This document shows, piece after piece, positions 60,585 through 64,000 of a DNA stretch of 64,000 bases (position 1 is the stretch's first letter; each line of letters begins with the position of its first letter). The position numbers were made by a program, and so were the translations under genes. The stretch is from positions 1-64,000 of the forward strand of contig VAYS01000040.1 in assembly GCA_005883215.1 (NCBI GenBank). Direction: 5' to 3'. This stretch comes from Actinomycetota bacterium (lineage in GTDB: Bacteria > Actinomycetota > Thermoleophilia > Solirubrobacterales > Solirubrobacteraceae). The notes under the pieces are model-generated. The model was not told where the DNA came from. It searched no databases and saw only the letters and a program-made list of their open reading frames with translations.

Positions 60585-62024
60585 ATGGTTGCGCGTTATG
60601 GCAGCCGGAGGTGGCGAGCGAAAACGCGGATCGGAGCGCTGGGGACGCTCGTACTGGCCGCAGCGCTCGCCATCCACCCCCCCGAGGGGCGCGCCGCGCG
60701 CGGTCAGCTGCGCGTCTTTCAGGACGACCGGCTGCTGTTGCAAGATGGGCCGCGCACGCGCGACGCCACGCTGGACCGGCTGGCCTGGCTGGGGGTCGAC
60801 GTGGTGCGCGTGCAAGTCACCTGGGCGGCGCTGGCCCCCCGCAGCCCGCGCATTGTCCCCCGTAGGCTGGCCTCGTTGGACGGCCTGGTGGCCGCGGCCC
60901 GGCGCCGCGGGATGCGGCCCCTGCTGACGCTGTCCAGTCCCGCTCCGGCGTGGGCCGCGGGTCGCCTGGGGCCGTTTCGCAGCCGGCGCCCCTCGTCGCG
61001 CGCCTACCGGGCGTTCGTCACTCAGCTCGGCCGTCACTTCGACGGCCGCGCTGCGCCGCGCGTGGACCTGTGGGCGCTGTGGAACGAGCCCAACCACCCC
61101 GAGTTCCTCTCACCGCAGCGGTCCCGGCGGGGCGGGCTGCTGGCCCCGGCGATGCTGCGCGCGCTGCTGCGCGCCGGCGGGGCCGGACTGCGCGCCACCG
61201 GCCACGGCGGCGACACGATCCTGATCGGAGAGTGGCTGCCGGTGGGCTCCGGCCAGCCCTGCGGGCTGTGCACCCAGCCGCCGCTGGCCTTCGCGCGCGA
61301 GCTGCTGTGCCTCGACGCACGTGACCGTCCCCTGCGCCGCCGAGCCGCTCGTCGCCATCCGGGCTGCGGCGGCCACTTCCGGCGCCTGCCCGGAACGGCG
61401 TGGTCGGTGCATCCCTACGCCCACGACGGGGACCCGCTGCGCCCGCCGCCTGGGCGCGACGACCTCGGGCCCACCACTTTGGGCCGCCTGCACGCGCTGC
61501 TGGTCCGGGCGGCCCGGGCCGGGCGAGTACGGCGGCATATGCCGCTGTGGGAGACCGAGTTCGGCGTGCAGACCAATCCGCCCGACCGTCGCGTGGGGGT
61601 TCCGCTGGTGGCCCAGGCGCGCTACCTCAACCAGGCGGAGTGGGTGGCCTGGCGTCTGGGCTTCGTACGCGCAGTAGCCCAGTATGCCCTGCGCGACGAT
61701 CTGCCCCTGTCGGGCTTTCAGAGCGGCCTGCTGTTCGCGAATGGGACTCCCAAGCCGGCGCTAGCCGCCTACCGGCTGGCGCTGATCGTGACGCGAGGGA
61801 GGGCGCGAGCCGCCGCGGTGAGGGTCTGGATGCGCCTGCCGCCCCACGCTCGCGCGGTCACCATCCTGCCGCCGGCGGGCCGTGCCGTGCGCGTGCGCGC
61901 GCCCCGCAAGGGCCACTACCTCACCCTACGCCTGCGTCGCCGGTTCCGGCCCCGGGGTCTCTGGCGGGCGCACCTGGACGACGGGAGCGCCAGTCGCCCG
62001 GCGTCCGAGCTCCTGGGGGGCTGA
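60585..62024 (+). CDS. Exported clan-A-like glycoside hydrolase
   Basis: 479 residues. Signal peptide at about residues 14-38 (TRIGALGTLVLAAALAIHPP). A TIM-barrel pattern follows: LDRLAWLGVDVVRVQVTWAALAP, LDGLVAAARRRGMRPLLTLSSPAPAWA, then the acid/base Glu 168 in LWALWNEPNHPEF. WSVHPYAHDG and the likely nucleophile Glu 325 in LWETEFGVQT complete it. Both Glu at these spacings are typical of GH5/GH39-like enzymes. The substrate is unknown. A basic beta-rich tail (about 400-479) may be a binding module. ATG without clear Shine-Dalgarno. Confidence 0.78.
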   Translation: MVARYGSRRWRAKTRIGALGTLVLAAALAIHPPEGRAARGQLRVFQDDRLLLQDGPRTRDATLDRLAWLGVDVVRVQVTWAALAPRSPRIVPRRLASLDGLVAAARRRGMRPLLTLSSPAPAWAAGRLGPFRSRRPSSRAYRAFVTQLGRHFDGRAAPRVDLWALWNEPNHPEFLSPQRSRRGGLLAPAMLRALLRAGGAGLRATGHGGDTILIGEWLPVGSGQPCGLCTQPPLAFARELLCLDARDRPLRRRAARRHPGCGGHFRRLPGTAWSVHPYAHDGDPLRPPPGRDDLGPTTLGRLHALLVRAARAGRVRRHMPLWETEFGVQTNPPDRRVGVPLVAQARYLNQAEWVAWRLGFVRAVAQYALRDDLPLSGFQSGLLFANGTPKPALAAYRLALIVTRGRARAAAVRVWMRLPPHARAVTILPPAGRAVRVRAPRKGHYLTLRLRRRFRPRGLWRAHLDDGSASRPASELLGG

Positions 62025-62075
62025 GCGCCCGAGCCTCCCGGAAGCTCGGAGGCCGCGGCTATCGTCCGGCAGATC

Positions 62076-62696
62076 ATGGTCGTGGCCATCGACGGGCCCG
62101 CCGGAGCGGGGAAGTCCAGTGCCGCCCGGGGGGTCGCACGGGCTTTGGGCTTCTCCTATCTGGACAGCGGCGCCATGTACCGGTGCGTGGCGCTGCTCGC
62201 GATCGAGGGCGGGGTCGGCCCGGCTCGCGCGGCCCAGGCGCTCGAGGTCTCTCCCGGGGAGCGCGTGCTGCTCGCGGGCCGCGACGTAACCGACCGCATT
62301 CGCACGGCGGAGGTGTCTCAGGCCGCGTCGCGGGTGGCCGCGGACCCCGATGTCCGCGCCGCCCTGGTCGAGCACCAGCGGCGACTGCTCTCCCAGGGCG
62401 ACTGGGTGGCCGAAGGTCGGGACATCGCCACCGTGGTCGCGCCCGACGCCGAGGTCAAGGTGTTTCTCACCGCCACCGACGCCGAGCGCGCCCGCCGGCG
62501 CGCGCTCGAGCTGCGGGCATCGCCCGAGCGGGTGCTCGCCGAGCAGCGTGTGCGCGACGAGCGCGACCGCACGCGGCGCGATAGTCCGCTGGTGCCCGCC
62601 GCCGCTGCCACCGTGCTCGATACCACCGAGCTCGACCTGGACACCGTGATCGCGCGGGTGTGCGACCTGGTCGGGCGCCGCAGCCAGGCGTCCTAG
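62076..62696 (+). CDS. cmk: Cytidylate kinase
   Basis: 206 residues. The P-loop AIDGPAGAGKSSAARGVARALG, LDSGAMYRCVALLA, VSQAASRVAADPDVRAALVEHQR, VAEGRDIATVVAPDAEVKVFLTA and RARRRALEL are Cmk signatures. It phosphorylates CMP and dCMP. TATCGT lies 10 nt before the ATG with no Shine-Dalgarno. der begins at the base after its stop, the common cmk-der pair. Confidence 0.95.
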   Translation: MVVAIDGPAGAGKSSAARGVARALGFSYLDSGAMYRCVALLAIEGGVGPARAAQALEVSPGERVLLAGRDVTDRIRTAEVSQAASRVAADPDVRAALVEHQRRLLSQGDWVAEGRDIATVVAPDAEVKVFLTATDAERARRRALELRASPERVLAEQRVRDERDRTRRDSPLVPAAAATVLDTTELDLDTVIARVCDLVGRRSQAS

Positions 62697-64000
62697 ATGC
62701 GGAGCTCGCCTCCCCGCGTGGCGGTGGTCGGCTACCCCAACGTGGGCAAGTCCTCGCTGGTGAACCGCCTCACCGGCAGCCGCGAGGCGGTGGTGCACGA
62801 GCGCCCGGGCGTCACGCGCGACCGCAACGAGGTCGTGGGCGAATGGAACGGACGCCGGTTTGCGCTGGTCGACACCGGCGGCGTCGACTTTGCCGACCAG
62901 GATCCCCTGGCGGAGGCGATTCGCGCCCAGGCACGCGCCGGGCTGGTCGACGCCGCGGCCGTCGTACTGGTGGTGGATGCCCGGGCCGGCGTGAGCCCGG
63001 GCGACGAGGACCTGGCCCGGCTGCTGCGCGCCGCCGAGCGCCCGGTGCTGGTGGCGGCCAACAAGTGCGACACGGCCGCTGACCTTCCGCTGGCTGCCGA
63101 GTTTCACCGCCTGGGCCTGGGCGACCCGCTCGCGGTCTCTGCCGCCCAGGGGCTGGGCACCGGGGACCTCCTCGACCGCCTGTCCCAGCTGCTGCCCGCG
63201 GTCGCCGGCGCCGAGCCCGACCTTGGCGTGCGCCTGGCCATAATCGGTCGCCCCAACGTTGGTAAGTCCTCGCTAGTCAACCGCTTCCTCGGCGAGGAGC
63301 GCGTGATCGTCTCCGAGCGCGCGGGGACCACGCGCGACGCAATCGACCTGCCGTTGAGCTTCGACGGGCGCGATCTGGTCCTGATCGACACCGCCGGCTT
63401 GCGCCGCGCCGCCAAGGTGGCGGAGTCGATCGAGTATTACACCGCCCTGCGCTCGCGCCGCGCGGCCCAGCGCGCCGAGGTCGCGCTCGTCGTATGTGAC
63501 GCCACCGACGGGGTGACCGCCCAGGACTTGCGCATCGCTGAACTGGCGATGCGTTCGGGCTGCGCCACGGCGCTGGTGCTCAACAAGTGGGATCTGGTCG
63601 GCCCGGACTTCGATCTCGACCACCAGCGCGCGCGGGTGCAGCGCAAGCTCCGCCTGCGCCCGCGCGTGCTGACCACCAGCGCCAAGACCGGGCGCCAGGT
63701 CGCCCGCCTGCTCCAGGAAGGCGTGGCCCTGGCCGATCGGGCCGCCGCGCGCATACCCACCCCCGAGCTCAATCGCTTCCTGTCCGAAGCGGTACAAGCC
63801 CGCCAGCCGCCGGCGCGTCGGGGGCAGCGCCTCAAGCTGCTGTACATCGCCCAGATCGGCGAGCGCCCGCCGCGCTTTGCCATCCAGGTCAACGCCCGCT
63901 CGCGGGTAACCCGCGACTACGCCTATTACCTGGAGAACCGGCTTCGCGCGCGCTACGGCATGGACGGGATCCCGCTGGTGATCGATTTCGTCGCCCGCGG
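62697..64000 (+). CDS. der: Ribosome biogenesis GTPase Der (cut by window end)
   Basis: 434 visible residues; the 3' end is outside the window, but nearly the whole protein is present. It has two tandem GTPase domains: G1 motifs GYPNVGKS (12-19) and GRPNVGKS (184-191), G3 DTGG and DTAG, G4 NKCD and NKWD. The C-terminal KH-like domain begins near [18 protein letters not shown] and reads on through [16 protein letters not shown]. It acts in 50S ribosome assembly. The ATG follows the cmk stop directly. Confidence 0.95.
   Translation, partial: MRSSPPRVAVVGYPNVGKSSLVNRLTGSREAVVHERPGVTRDRNEVVGEWNGRRFALVDTGGVDFADQDPLAEAIRAQARAGLVDAAAVVLVVDARAGVSPGDEDLARLLRAAERPVLVAANKCDTAADLPLAAEFHRLGLGDPLAVSAAQGLGTGDLLDRLSQLLPAVAGAEPDLGVRLAIIGRPNVGKSSLVNRFLGEERVIVSERAGTTRDAIDLPLSFDGRDLVLIDTAGLRRAAKVAESIEYYTALRSRRAAQRAEVALVVCDATDGVTAQDLRIAELAMRSGCATALVLNKWDLVGPDFDLDHQRARVQRKLRLRPRVLTTSAKTGRQVARLLQEGVALADRAAARIPTPELNRFLSEAVQARQPPARRGQRLKLLYIAQIGERPPRFAIQVNARSRVTRDYAYYLENRLRARYGMDGIPLVIDFVAR

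Overview
The window is about 72% G+C, uses GTG starts very freely and has tightly packed, 4-nt-overlapping genes. Together with a mraZ-to-ftsZ division cluster, a two-subunit glycine decarboxylase, a meso-diaminopimelate-type MurE motif (DNPR) and a collagen-like secreted protein whose N-terminus carries a SPAxxVAxLALFVGxG signal, this points to a high-G+C actinobacterium, most likely Thermoleophilia / Solirubrobacterales. That placement is by resemblance only; no marker search was run.

Layout. 1-7915: the 5' part of a divergent cobyrinate a,c-diamide synthase, then a cobalamin riboswitch heading a six-gene operon. The operon encodes three exported proteins with transcobalamin-C-terminal-like (DUF4430) regions, an ECF transporter T subunit, a fused double ATPase, and an S subunit fused to an alpha/alpha-toroid of prenyltransferase/squalene-cyclase-type repeats. 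The toroid and the DUF4430 fold are the two folds that make up animal transcobalamin and intrinsic factor, so this looks like a bacterial, split, membrane-linked transcobalamin system. 7920-14806: proton-translocating transhydrogenase (pntAA-pntAB-pntB), a GGDEF-EAL protein and a methyltransferase. 14928-25376: TPP riboswitch and thiC (broken), a GMC oxidoreductase pair, glpD, a secreted protein, folP, transaldolase, and a degenerate Rho-like protein. 25487-28198: an SDR and an amino-acid permease fused to a USP-like domain. 28248-44431: the dcw cluster (MraZ operator, mraZ, rsmH, ftsL-like, ftsI, murE, murF, mraY, murD, ftsW, murG, murC, murB, ftsQ, ftsZ). 44587-49978: collagen-like protein and glycine cleavage genes gcvT-H-PA-PB. 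49975-54915: DUF1360-like membrane protein, trpS, scpA-scpB, rlmN, rluB. 54950-64000: aroH, hisC, an aromatic-rich leader peptide with attenuator-like hairpins, aroF (broken), tyrA, aroA, a secreted protein, a clan-A-like glycoside hydrolase, cmk and der (cut by the window end).

Two patterns run across the window. First, four conserved biosynthetic genes (thiC, murE, murC, aroF) each lack an internal block of roughly 50-90 codons, with a clean junction that also changes frame. Either this is a family of real deletions or, more likely, a recurring assembly or amplification artefact. Second, many operon-leading genes have no Shine-Dalgarno but a TAnnnT hexamer 7-10 nt before the start codon, which suggests leaderless or nearly leaderless transcripts. 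I found no CRISPR array, insertion sequence, rRNA or tRNA gene.
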